Of a stretch of 64,000 nt of DNA, positions 17,699 through 26,161 are shown in pieces. Position 1 is the stretch's first letter, and every line of letters begins with the position of its first letter. This stretch comes from CAWDMN01 sp963803155 (lineage in GTDB: Bacteria; Acidobacteriota; Terriglobia; Versatilivoradales; Versatilivoraceae): NCBI GenBank assembly GCA_963803155.1, contig CAWDMN010000049.1:62001-126000 (forward strand), in the 5' to 3' direction. The translations under genes were made by a program, and so were the position numbers. Below the pieces are notes generated by a model. That model saw only the letters and a program-made list of their open reading frames with translations, was not told the origin of the DNA and searched no databases.

Positions 17699-18920
17699 CT
17701 ATGCTTGCCGATAATCCGACAAGAACCGGCCCAGTCGCTCCAGAGCCACTTGTAACCCATCTTTGACCGGAGGCAGGAACACCACCCGGAAATGATCCGG
17801 CTTAGGCCAATTAAAACCGGTCCCTTGGACTAGCAATACTTTTTCTTTTTGCAGGAAATCCAAGACAAATTGCTGATCGTCGTGAATGTGAAAGCGTTTC
17901 ACATCAAGACGCGGAAACATGTACAGAGCCCCTTTGGGCTTCACACATGAGAGCCCGGGGATTTCATTGAGCCCTTGATAAGCGCACTCCCGCTGCTCAG
18001 AAGAGGCCGCCCGGCTTAATGAGATCCTTGATGCTTTGATATCCCCCCAAGGCGGTTTGAATGGCAAATTGGCTAGGGACATTGCTGCAGAGCCGCATGG
18101 AAGCCAGCATGTTCAATCCTTCGATGTAGTTTGCCGCCCGGCTTTTGTCGCCGCTCAGAATCATCCACCCCGTCCGGAATCCTGCGGCGCGATAGGTTTT
18201 TGACAATCCATTTAAGGTGACGAACAGAGTCTCCTTTGAAAGGGAAGCAAGCGAAACATGTTCCAATTCGTCGTAGACGATTTTGTCGTAGATTTCGTCG
18301 GAAAAAACGATCAAATCATGCTGCAGGGCCAATTTGACGATGGCTTCCACAACCTCGCGGGGATAAACCGCTCCCGTGGGATTATTGGGATTAATGACTA
18401 CAATTCCCTTGGTTCTGGGGGAGATCTTTTTCCGGATGTCTTTTAAATCAGGCAACCATTCCGAGGATTCATCGCATAGATAATGAACCGGGGTGCCGCC
18501 GGAAAGATTGACGGCGGCGGTCCAGAGCGGGTAATCAGGGGCGGGAATCAGGATCTCATCCCCTTTGTTGAGCAGGCCCTGCATGGCCATGACGATCAAC
18601 TCGCTCACTCCATTGCCAATGATGACATCTTCAATGGTGACGTCTTCGATCCCTCGCACCTGGCATTCCTGCATGACTGCCTTGCGGGCGGAAAAGATCC
18701 CTTTGGAATCACTATAACCTTGCGCCTGGGGAAGATTGACAATCATGTCGCGAATGATTTCTTCCGGCGCATCGAAGCCGAAGGGGTGAGGATTCCCAAT
18801 ATTCAACCTCAAAATTTGATAACCCTCTTCCTCCAGCCGCTTGGCCTCGGCCAGGACCGGTCCACGAATGTCGTACAGGACATTGTCCAGTTTGTGCGAT
18901 TTCTTGATCTGGCGCATCAT
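17699..18920 (-). pseudogene. alaA: AlaA-like glutamate-pyruvate aminotransferase, frameshifted
   Basis: Two overlapping minus frames together make one class I/II aminotransferase of about 405 residues. The N-terminal frame (18920 to 17997) contains QAQGYSDSKGIFSARKAV, PAPDYPLWTAAVNLSGG, INPNNPTGAVYP, FSDEIYDKIVYDE and the PLP lysine segment LNGLSKTYRAAGFRTGWM. It then stops just after DLIKPGG. The C-terminal frame resumes at EQRECAYQGLNEIPGLSCVK and ends normally. In AlaA homologues GGRLYEQR joins these halves, so two bases appear to be lost (or one gained) near 18000-18008. AlaA makes alanine from pyruvate and glutamate. It is either a recent pseudogene or a sequencing error. Every residue I can check outside the shift is conserved. 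Confidence 0.85.
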
Positions 18921-19098
18921 GTCTCCCCCCCCCCCAATAGAAAAGATCTTCGCAATCGATTTTAAATGGAATTCATCGATTGAGTTAGTCTCCCGGTTTT
19001 GCCAACCCGTGCGAGCCGGACTTGACGTTTTTTACCGGGAACCGTGAAAAAACTATAAATGTACACTAGTTCAAGCAGACAAGAAATATATAAAAAAA

Positions 19099-19181
19099 GG
19101 ATGAAGGATGAGGGATGAGGGATGAAGGATGAAGGATGAAGGATGAGGGATGAGGGATGAAGGATGAGGGATGAAAGGTGA
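19099..19181 (-). repeat. Tandem heptamer repeat GGATGAR
   Basis: About eleven to twelve copies of a 7-bp unit (GGATGAA or GGATGAG) run head to tail. The same unit reappears about 5 kb away at 24485-24534. It lies in the 362-bp gap upstream of alaA. A poly-C run at 18925-18935 is also in this gap, just before the alaA ribosome site. Confidence 0.85.
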
Positions 19182-19282
19182 AGCTCCCGTTTAGGCGGAC
19201 TCCGCCTAAGCGGAAGGTTCGCCCTCCCAGGCATTTTATTCCTTGGTACGCGGTCTATCCTGCCGCATTTGAATTGCGCCTA

Positions 19283-20437
19283 TCAAGGAAGCTTGCTTCC
19301 CACTTTTTTCTTTAACCCCTCGTTGATGCTCTTCAGCAACTCATTGCGGTAATCGCCATAATATTCCCAGAACATGATGCCCCCCAATTTATTTTTGAGA
19401 ACATATTGGCACTTGAGCTTCATGGATTCAGAATCTTCATAAGAGATGAAGGTCCGGCTATTCTCGTTCCATAAATAAGGAGCAGCGGCCGCCTTATCCC
19501 AATGACGGACAAAGCCCCCGTTATTGAGGTATTTCTCCGTGATGTCCCTATATCCGGCATGGATGGTGGTTTCCTTTCCCGGCTGAAAAAGACCGTTGTT
19601 TGCCGGGTCCACCTCACCCCAGGCATGACCGTAAAAGGGGACGCCCAAGACGATTTTTTGAGGTTTTACGCCCGCCCTCAGAAAAGCCTTGACAGCTGCA
19701 TCCGCGGAAATTTTCTTGGGATCGGCCGGATTTGTATAGAGACAAGCGTGATGTCCGGTGGTTTTATCTGAACCCGCCTCATAAAAATCATAAGTCATGA
19801 GGTTGATTGTATCTAGATAGCGCTGTACCAGGGCCATTTCCGTGTGATCCACAAAATCCTGGGATGCCCCCGCGGCAATGGAAGTGAAGAGATGACGCCG
19901 CAACTTTTTCTGCTCTTGATTGAATCGGGCCCGCAGTTCTTTGAGTAATGCGGTGAAGTTTTGCTTATCTTCCGGGCGAAAGACATTGTTATCTCCCGGC
20001 AGACCAGGGTATTCCCAATCGATGTCCAAACCATCGAGCTCGTGAGTCTTCACGAACTGAACGCTGCTCTCAATAAATATCATTCGACTTTCACGGGTCA
20101 AAACCATATCGGAGAAATTTTTGGACCACGTCCATCCGCCTACCGAGACAAGAATTTTCAGCCGTGGATTGCGTTTCTTGAGCCCGTTCAAGATCTGGAA
20201 ATTTTGCCGATCGTTTTGAAATCCTTCAACAATGACGCCATTCTTGATGTCGGCAAACGCATAATTGACGCGGGTCAACTGCTCCGCTGCGACCTCTTCG
20301 GGCTGGATGAGCGCATCCTTTGCGAATACGTAGCCAATAATGTCAGTGGATTTTGAGGCGCCGAAAATTTCGCTGGAGGGCCAAATAACCGCGGAAACTA
20401 AGAAAAGTGAAATCAGATAATGACAGTTTTTTAACAT
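19283..20437 (-). CDS. Exported GH18 chitinase
   Basis: A 384-residue protein. ATG 20437 is preceded by GGAGA and followed by a signal peptide ending near SEIFGA. The GH18 signature DGLDIDWEYP is at residues 135-144, giving catalytic Glu142 in DxxDxDxE. The preceding substrate strand is ILVSVGGWTWSKNF, and INLMTYDFYEAG, VLGVPFYGHAW and GGIMFWEYYGDY follow. All barrel landmarks are intact. No carbohydrate-binding module is visible. It cleaves beta-1,4 GlcNAc chains with retention; products would feed the GH20 enzymes encoded nearby. Confidence 0.93.
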   Translation of the reverse strand: MLKNCHYLISLFLVSAVIWPSSEIFGASKSTDIIGYVFAKDALIQPEEVAAEQLTRVNYAFADIKNGVIVEGFQNDRQNFQILNGLKKRNPRLKILVSVGGWTWSKNFSDMVLTRESRMIFIESSVQFVKTHELDGLDIDWEYPGLPGDNNVFRPEDKQNFTALLKELRARFNQEQKKLRRHLFTSIAAGASQDFVDHTEMALVQRYLDTINLMTYDFYEAGSDKTTGHHACLYTNPADPKKISADAAVKAFLRAGVKPQKIVLGVPFYGHAWGEVDPANNGLFQPGKETTIHAGYRDITEKYLNNGGFVRHWDKAAAAPYLWNENSRTFISYEDSESMKLKCQYVLKNKLGGIMFWEYYGDYRNELLKSINEGLKKKVGSKLP

Positions 20438-20529
20438 CTGGATTCTCCGGACATTATAAGATTTTGAGACTGGCATAGGATAGAGGAAGGGAACGACTGC
20501 CGCACCGGCTTGACTAATCTCCTCAAGAA

Positions 20530-20880
20530 ATAACGGTGCAGAAGGCGGGGTGCCCCAACCCCGCCTGAGTTTGCCAAGCGTGCTGAGACGGCCTGAGGGC
20601 AGGCCGCCTCCATCATCCCGTTTTCATCGTCTTGTTGTGACAGCCTCGCTGGCATGGGGAGCTCCTCAGAAAATCGCCGTAAGGCAAAGGTGGAGCGGGC
20701 ACTCTGTGCACGCTGCTCAGCAGGCGAGGCTGGCCTGGCGACGCGCGAAGGATCGCGCGTCCCACCTTGAGCCATTTTCGTCCTCTTGTTGAGCCAGCCA
20801 CGCTGGCATGAGTAGCTCCCATAGCCGATTTTGCAGCCATCAAAAAGCCTTCTCCTTTTGAAAAGGGCTCTCCTTTCACA
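20530..20880 (-). repeat. Mosaic repeat array B
   Basis: Read on the minus strand, this array holds a link with ATG 20809, a GTGGGACGCGCG cargo (20770-20685), GATTTTCTGAGGAG, a second link with ATG 20655, and a GGAGGCGGCCTGCCC cargo (about 20612-20540). It ends with a half link (ATTTCTTGAGGAG) about 85 bases before the chitinase start. A CTCCTTTT/AAAAGGAG palindrome precedes it. It sits in the 500-bp gap before the chitinase gene. Confidence 0.8.
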
Positions 20881-20937
20881 AGAGAAGACTTTTTTAGATT
20901 TCTGGAGTGGAGGAAGCGTCAATCATCAAGCCAGCTA

Positions 20938-22473
20938 TTATCCCGCAATATGGACAGGTGCGGCCTGATCGAATCCGCTCGTTCGTAAACGGCAATAATA
21001 TTGTCCTGAGGCTTTCCTGGTGGTTCTCCAAGAAGCCGCGTGAATACCTCGCTCGCTCCATCCCTCAGCGAGGACGCCGATCCGGGTTCCCCTGGAATCG
21101 TATAAATCCAGTGCGGCATAGCCCGGTGAAGGAAGACGGTATTCCATGATGAGCTGTGTGACGCCACTCTTCGACTGGCTTTGCCCTAGCATCCGGAGAT
21201 CAGGTGTCTCTCCTCCGGTCAAGCAAGCAGAAGCTTCTTCCGCCGGATAGCTGAAGGATTCATTACAGAGATGGTATTTCGGTTCGTCAGCTTTCGCTAA
21301 ATAAAGGGTGGTCAGTGGCGTTCGGGAGAATTTTTCCAGCGGTGTCAGCTTGGGTCCGCTCTCATCCCAAAAGTAGACCGGAATATTTTTGGGATTCAGC
21401 GCGGTGGATAAGCCCCGCTCCTTGGCGATATGGAAAAGGCCGAAATTGCCGGGCTCATGTCCGCCCAGCCAATGGCCGACAATATCTACGCGGAAAGCCT
21501 CCTTCCCGAAAATGAGCATGTTGGTCAGGAAAACGTCCGGCTCGCCGCTGGCAGAAGGTCCAGTGGAAAAGCCGTCTCCGTTTTGACCGTAAATTCCTTC
21601 GATGATGTTCAATCCCAAAGTGGGCCGGATGAGGGCATAGTGGTCCAAAGTCCTTTGTACCCAACGCTCCATGTAAGGTCCCTTTTCCGTGTACCAGCGG
21701 GGGAGTCCGGCCTTTTCATGGCGGGAATGCAGATCGGCAATGTGTTTCTCCCAATCGGGTTGAAAATCCTGGAGGATGCTTTTTACCGGCGGATAACAAA
21801 ATTGGATGTACGGTTGGATATTGGTCCCTTGTAAATTCTTAACGCAGAGAGTCAATCCCATAGCGTGGGCTTTAAACTTGGAAATGTTGATGAGAAAACT
21901 GTCAGGATAATTAAAAGGTCCCAGGTATTTGGTCCGCCTGAACATCACTCCATCGGGGCATTCCTTTAGAGTGGAAGTTCTGGAATCGCTATCGGCATAA
22001 TGGGCTCCACAGCGCTGGGCCAATTCGCTGTAGCCCAATTTGGGCTGATCTACACTAAGTCCCTCGCGCAGATAAATATTGCCAGCCGGAATTCCAATCT
22101 GCTTGAGTCTCTCCACCAAACCCTCCACCATGAAAGGATCCGTTATAACCGCATGGGCCTGTCCAGTCGCACGGGTGCCGGTCAAGTTGGGTTTGATGGC
22201 GATTTTGTGGGTTACCGGGATGCCGGGAGTTTTGCTCGAGTTAAAGATTTGGCTTGCCAGCCTGAAGCTCTCCCGCCGCTTTGCATCGGAATCATATTTT
22301 GAGGGGACATTGGTTTTGAAAATAAACACCGCTTCAGGGTGAGCTTCTATAAAAGGATGAAGCCCGAAATAAGCCGGGGGGCCCCCTTCATCGGCCAACC
22401 AACTTTTTGTGGGAGTTGTGAGCGATGCCAACCCACATCCCGCCACCATTCTGAGAAATGCTCTTCTCTCCAT
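20938..22473 (-). CDS. DUF362-domain exported protein with FlgD-Ig-like tail
   Basis: A 511-residue protein. GGGAGG lies seven bases before ATG 22473. The N-terminus RRAFLRMVAGCGLASL resembles a TAT signal. The DUF362 core (HKIAIKPNLTGTRATGQ, VITDPFMVEGLVERLK, NISKFKAHAMGLTLCVKNLQG) spans about 70-400. DUF362 proteins often carry Fe-S centres, but I see no CxxCxxC cluster here, so the activity is unknown. The last 65 residues (YAALDLYDSRGTRIGVLAEG, then ASGQYYCRL) resemble a FlgD/secretion-tail Ig-like beta domain. It follows the HGSNAT-like gene on the same strand by 249 bp, separated by a short repeat array. Confidence 0.72.
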   Translation of the reverse strand: MERRAFLRMVAGCGLASLTTPTKSWLADEGGPPAYFGLHPFIEAHPEAVFIFKTNVPSKYDSDAKRRESFRLASQIFNSSKTPGIPVTHKIAIKPNLTGTRATGQAHAVITDPFMVEGLVERLKQIGIPAGNIYLREGLSVDQPKLGYSELAQRCGAHYADSDSRTSTLKECPDGVMFRRTKYLGPFNYPDSFLINISKFKAHAMGLTLCVKNLQGTNIQPYIQFCYPPVKSILQDFQPDWEKHIADLHSRHEKAGLPRWYTEKGPYMERWVQRTLDHYALIRPTLGLNIIEGIYGQNGDGFSTGPSASGEPDVFLTNMLIFGKEAFRVDIVGHWLGGHEPGNFGLFHIAKERGLSTALNPKNIPVYFWDESGPKLTPLEKFSRTPLTTLYLAKADEPKYHLCNESFSYPAEEASACLTGGETPDLRMLGQSQSKSGVTQLIMEYRLPSPGYAALDLYDSRGTRIGVLAEGWSERGIHAASWRTTRKASGQYYCRLRTSGFDQAAPVHIAG

Positions 22474-22559
22474 GCTTGACCCTCCCGTTGCAGTAGTAAT
22501 CGTTCCTTCTCTTGTCCCTTGGATTCGTTGGCCAGCCTTCCGAAATGCTGTACCGGTCT

Positions 22560-22650
22560 CGCAAAAATCTTCCTCAGAAAATCCCCCTTCAAAGGGGGAT
22601 TAAATTTCGTGCCAACCCGCCGGCATGCGCAGTTCCTCAGAAAATCTCCG
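22560..22650 (-). repeat. Mosaic repeat array C (short)
   Basis: Read on the minus strand: GATTTTCTGAGGAACTGCGC, ATG at 22626, a shortened link, then the cargo TCCCCCTTTGAAGGGGGA, and again GATTTTCTGAGGAA. The micro-frame is truncated here (MPAGWHEI then stop). It lies between a DUF362 gene and an HGSNAT-like gene. Confidence 0.75.
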
Positions 22651-22722
22651 CCACAGGCATATCCCCTGTGTTCGGTTCTGTCTAGTAGCATCTCTCGGGA
22701 CAGACGTGAAGGTTCGCTCCAT

Positions 22723-23916
22723 CTAAATCTGCAACCGTATTTTTAGACGGGTCAAACCGGCGGTCCAGCCCAGTATGAATGCAGTGAACAATAGGGATCT
22801 CAGCGCTCCCAGCCATCCTTCTCCCATGTAAGCAGATAGATAATAAAGTCCGAAGGTGGCATAAAAAATGTCAGGCAAGAGGTAAGTCAGCAGAGTGTTC
22901 GATCCTGCCGGCTTGATGAAATTAGCCCAACGAGTAATCCGTTTGATGTCAGCCAGCCAATAGAGAGCCAGAAAGAACAATGTGCTCGCGCCCGCGCAAA
23001 AAAGACACCAACTCGGAGTTGCCCGGATTTTGGAAATTCCCAAGGGCGTCAACAACCAACCCGCCATAAAGAGAACCGATGCATAAATCAGCGCCCACCT
23101 GGCCTTTTCCCGGAAAGTTTTCGCAAATTGGTTATCGAGAAAAATTTGCGATGCAACCAGGCCGGACATGGCGATGGAAGCCAGCGCGCCAGTTCCAAAG
23201 GGCCATATGATGCTTGGCATGTGATGTAAGAAATTCCCCAGTCCCAGTTTGGAAGAAACAGTCAAGGTGCAGAGGATGAAAAGCGAGATAATTGGAGTCC
23301 AGCGGTTTTTTCGGAACGGGATATAGAGAAGGCACACCGAAAGGTAAGCCCATCCAATAGCACCCAAAATCGCCCAGTTGGTCAAATTAAGCCAAGCTGC
23401 ATTGTCGTCGGCTCCCTTCCTCCTATATAAAAGCAATAACACAATAATCGACAGTAGGCCAACATATTTGAAAATATTGTAAAGATTCTTCCTCTGGCCG
23501 GAGCGGGGATAATCATTCCAACAAAGAATCGCGCCTATAAACATGAGGACGTTCCACCAGCCATATTTAATGCCCGTCAATTGAGGATCAAGTTGACGGC
23601 CGTTCATGATCAAAAGTCCGAGGGCCACCAGACTTAGCGATCGAATCAGGACATGTTTCCATAATTGGAGCGTGGAATTTCCTTTGGCCAGCCGGTTTGT
23701 GATTGAAAGGGGAATCGCCATCCCTACAATGAAGAGGAAAAAGGGGAAAACCATATCCACATAAGTCATCCCATCCGCATTTGCCGGAAGATGGTAGGTC
23801 CACCAAGGGAGGCCTTTGACGCTGGCCACGTCATTGACGAAGATCATGACTAGCATTGTCAGGCCCCGAAAAATATCAACCGACATGACTCGCGAGGATT
23901 TAATTAGGGTGGTCAT
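22723..23916 (-). CDS. HGSNAT/NagX-like transmembrane acyltransferase, copy 2
   Basis: A 397-residue polytopic membrane protein, colinear with the protein at 13812-15020. Shared segments include MSVDIFRGLTMLVMIFVND, GLPWWTYHLP, LFIVGMAIPL, LADIK and KPAGSNTLLTYLLPDIFYA. The start at 23916 is the first Met before the conserved block; ribosome-site support is weak, so an upstream start is possible. Family knowledge points to transmembrane transfer of acetyl groups to amino sugars (HGSNAT) or GlcNAc use (NagX). Two copies in 10 kb beside GH18 and GH20 genes suggest different acceptors or regulation. Confidence 0.83.
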   Translation of the reverse strand: MTTLIKSSRVMSVDIFRGLTMLVMIFVNDVASVKGLPWWTYHLPANADGMTYVDMVFPFFLFIVGMAIPLSITNRLAKGNSTLQLWKHVLIRSLSLVALGLLIMNGRQLDPQLTGIKYGWWNVLMFIGAILCWNDYPRSGQRKNLYNIFKYVGLLSIIVLLLLYRRKGADDNAAWLNLTNWAILGAIGWAYLSVCLLYIPFRKNRWTPIISLFILCTLTVSSKLGLGNFLHHMPSIIWPFGTGALASIAMSGLVASQIFLDNQFAKTFREKARWALIYASVLFMAGWLLTPLGISKIRATPSWCLFCAGASTLFFLALYWLADIKRITRWANFIKPAGSNTLLTYLLPDIFYATFGLYYLSAYMGEGWLGALRSLLFTAFILGWTAGLTRLKIRLQI

Positions 23917-23988
23917 TAAGAGATGAATTTCCCCTTGGTATAGATTTGGAGATGGGGGGGCCGAAAATATTGCTCGACCTTCCAAACC

Positions 23989-24459
23989 CTACATGGTGGC
24001 GATGCAGTCGATCTCGACCAGCGAATTTCCCGGAATCCCACCAGCGGCGGCAATAGTTGTCCGGACGGGCGGTTCGGAGCCGAATCGGCCCAGGAAAACT
24101 TCGTTCATTCCAGCGTAATCCTTCAAGTCGTTGAGGTAAACATTGACCTTGAGCACTTTCTCCATCGAGGAGCCTACGGATTCAAGTTTTTTCTGGACTT
24201 CATCCAGCACATGTTTGGTGTGAGCCTTAATGTCTCCTTCAAAATGAGCGCCGATGCCGGCAATAAAAACCAGCCCCCCGTAAGAGGTGACCCCGCTAAA
24301 AAGAGGCGTCTTTTCTGGCCGCTTGCCATCTTGCCAGTGGACTCTTTTGACAGGTTTATTGGTCGCCGATTCTTGCGCTGTTGCCGTAGCTGCGGTAGCC
24401 ATGGCTGCCGCCACAGCGGATCCTTTTACCAGAAAATTTCTTCGATTGGATTTTGCCAT
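23989..24459 (-). CDS. TAT-exported RidA-family protein
   Basis: A 156-residue protein. AGGAGG lies six bases before ATG 24459. The first 30 residues are a twin-arginine signal (SNRRNFLVKGSAVAAAMATA). The mature part is a complete RidA/YjgF domain: LFSGVTSYGGLVFIAG, LDEVQKKLESVGSSMEKVLK, and the signature PPVRTTIAAAGGIPGN with the active-site Arg. RidA hydrolyses reactive enamine/imine products of PLP enzymes and is normally cytosolic, so export is unusual. The partner is plausibly the exported PLP enzyme encoded at 26162-27781. Confidence 0.88.
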   Translation of the reverse strand: MAKSNRRNFLVKGSAVAAAMATAATATAQESATNKPVKRVHWQDGKRPEKTPLFSGVTSYGGLVFIAGIGAHFEGDIKAHTKHVLDEVQKKLESVGSSMEKVLKVNVYLNDLKDYAGMNEVFLGRFGSEPPVRTTIAAAGGIPGNSLVEIDCIATM

Positions 24460-24484
24460 AATGGCCTCCTGTTGGAATTAATAA

Positions 24485-24534
24485 AGGATGATGAATAAAG
24501 GATGAGGGATGAAGGATGAAGGATCAAGGATGAA
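24485..24534 (-). repeat. Tandem heptamer repeat GGATGAR, second locus
   Basis: Irregular copies of GGATGAA/GGATGAG lie just upstream of the RidA gene, matching 19099-19181. The rest of the 446-bp gap to 24905 contains nothing I recognise. Confidence 0.7.
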
Positions 24535-24905
24535 ATGCAATGTGATTATTAGGCATTTTAGCATCTTGATCACCGCACTACTCAGGTAGACGGAATTCAG
24601 GAATCAGAATCCAGGATGGCCTACGAATAGGCCTCTAAAAGATTGCGCCAAAAACTTCTGAGCTTTTTGCCACTCCACAAGGGCATCAAATCTCGTTGCT
24701 GGCGTGTTCATTCTGACTACTGAATTCCGGCTTCTGGCTACAACCTGAGCAGTTGCTTATATTCAATTGAAAAATGGAAAGATCATCTATCGGAACATCC
24801 AGCCCAATGGCAAATGAAAAATAAGCGTTTAAAAATGGTGCACATCTTTTTGCCCGAGTGGTCGATTTTACACCGATTTTTGGACTTCTGTCGCCAGGGA
24901 GATAG

Positions 24906-26159
24906 TCATTTGCTGGGCGGCTGGTCCCAATCCGGACTGGTGATTCCATTGAGATCGTAGACTATTTTCCCATCCCGGAGAGTCAACTCACACACCAGTT
25001 TTTGGCTGCCGCGCAATCGCCCTCCCTTGATATCCACAAATCCATAATTCCCCTTCTCCAAGCGCAGCACCGCAACATCGGCCATCTCCCCCACCGAAAG
25101 ATTTCCCAACTCTTCGTGTTTGATTTCGCGGGCTGGATTCCAAGTGGATCGCAGAATAACGTCATCCAGGGACATTCCCATGACGAGAAATTTAGACATG
25201 ACGTTGAGCATGTCCTTCATGCCGCCATTCATACTGCCGATGTGAAGGTCCGTGGAAATTGAGTCTGGAACAAATCCCTCTTTCATGGCAGGCATAGCCA
25301 CTTTCCAAACAAAACTGCCACCGCCATGTCCCACGTCGAAGATTACGCCGCGCTTTCGAGCTTCCCAGAGAGCCGGATTCACTTTTCCCCCTTCAACCTG
25401 CTCATTCCGAAGCCCAGAATACATGTGGGTGTAAATGTCTCCGGGGCGAAGCTTTTTAGTGACCAGTTCGCTCATGGGGCGTTCGGGACGGTTAGCGCCA
25501 AAATCCACCATCACGGGGATATTGGCCTGCGTTCCTGCTTCCACGGCCCGCTCGACCGGATCCCATTCCGGACCGGTATAGTGGGCTGTCTTGATTCCCA
25601 CAATCAAGTTTTTCTCGCGGAGGGCCATTTCTACGGTGGGCTTGACTTCCATGTCGGCGAGGTTCTGTTCAAAAGCTTCGCCGCGCATGCCATTCCCCAC
25701 AATGTTGAGAAATTCCAGCACACGGGTTTTGGAACGCTCGATCACCCGTTGCTTGAAATCTTCGAAGTTCCGCCAACCCGCGCCACCGGCATCGGCCACT
25801 GTGGTGACACCTACGCGCAGGGTGAATCCATCGGGGTAAACACTATTGTCTCCGGCATAAGATCCGACCTCTCCGGTGCCGGTATAAACATGAACGTGAA
25901 TGTCAATGATTCCGGGAGTCACATAGAGGCCGGCAACATCGACAACCTTTAAGGCGTCTTGCGGATTGATGCGGGCTTCCACTGCGGCAATTTTCCCCCC
26001 GCTGATGGCGACGTCCCGCGCGGCACTAAGCTTGTTCTTGGGATCGATGACATGTCCTCCGCTCAGGAGTAGATCATATTTGGGTTGGGCCCAGACCTGG
26101 CCCAGCATAATCAGCGACATAAAAACTCCGGATACAAGTTTGAAATGGGAATTCATCAT
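24906..26159 (-). CDS. Exported EF_0837-like amidohydrolase/deacetylase
   Basis: A 417-residue protein. ATG 26159 follows AGAGGAT that lies within the end of the upstream gene. The signal peptide is Sec type (FMSLIMLGQVWAQ). The dihydroorotase-like fold starts with YDLLLSGGHVIDPKN. Metal site IIDIHVHVY is at about 91-99. Later landmarks are VGIKTAHYTGPEWDPV with the bridging Lys, IFDVGHGGGSF, SISTDLHIGSMNG and ADVAVLRLEKGNYGFVD. This matches the amidohydrolase/deacetylase family found beside DgaE-type PLP enzymes. It probably deacylates an N-acyl amino compound. The extracytoplasmic location is inferred from the signal. Confidence 0.85.
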   Translation of the reverse strand: MMNSHFKLVSGVFMSLIMLGQVWAQPKYDLLLSGGHVIDPKNKLSAARDVAISGGKIAAVEARINPQDALKVVDVAGLYVTPGIIDIHVHVYTGTGEVGSYAGDNSVYPDGFTLRVGVTTVADAGGAGWRNFEDFKQRVIERSKTRVLEFLNIVGNGMRGEAFEQNLADMEVKPTVEMALREKNLIVGIKTAHYTGPEWDPVERAVEAGTQANIPVMVDFGANRPERPMSELVTKKLRPGDIYTHMYSGLRNEQVEGGKVNPALWEARKRGVIFDVGHGGGSFVWKVAMPAMKEGFVPDSISTDLHIGSMNGGMKDMLNVMSKFLVMGMSLDDVILRSTWNPAREIKHEELGNLSVGEMADVAVLRLEKGNYGFVDIKGGRLRGSQKLVCELTLRDGKIVYDLNGITSPDWDQPPSK

Positions 26160-26161
26160 TT

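Noticed and set aside
17655..17700. GGCTCGAATCC looks like a tRNA T-loop
   Set aside because: No acceptor, D-arm or anticodon stem can be formed around it, and the T-stem arms do not pair.
18925..18935. Poly-C run before alaA as a phase-variable tract
   Set aside because: It lies just before the ribosome site, and a single sequence gives no evidence of length variation.
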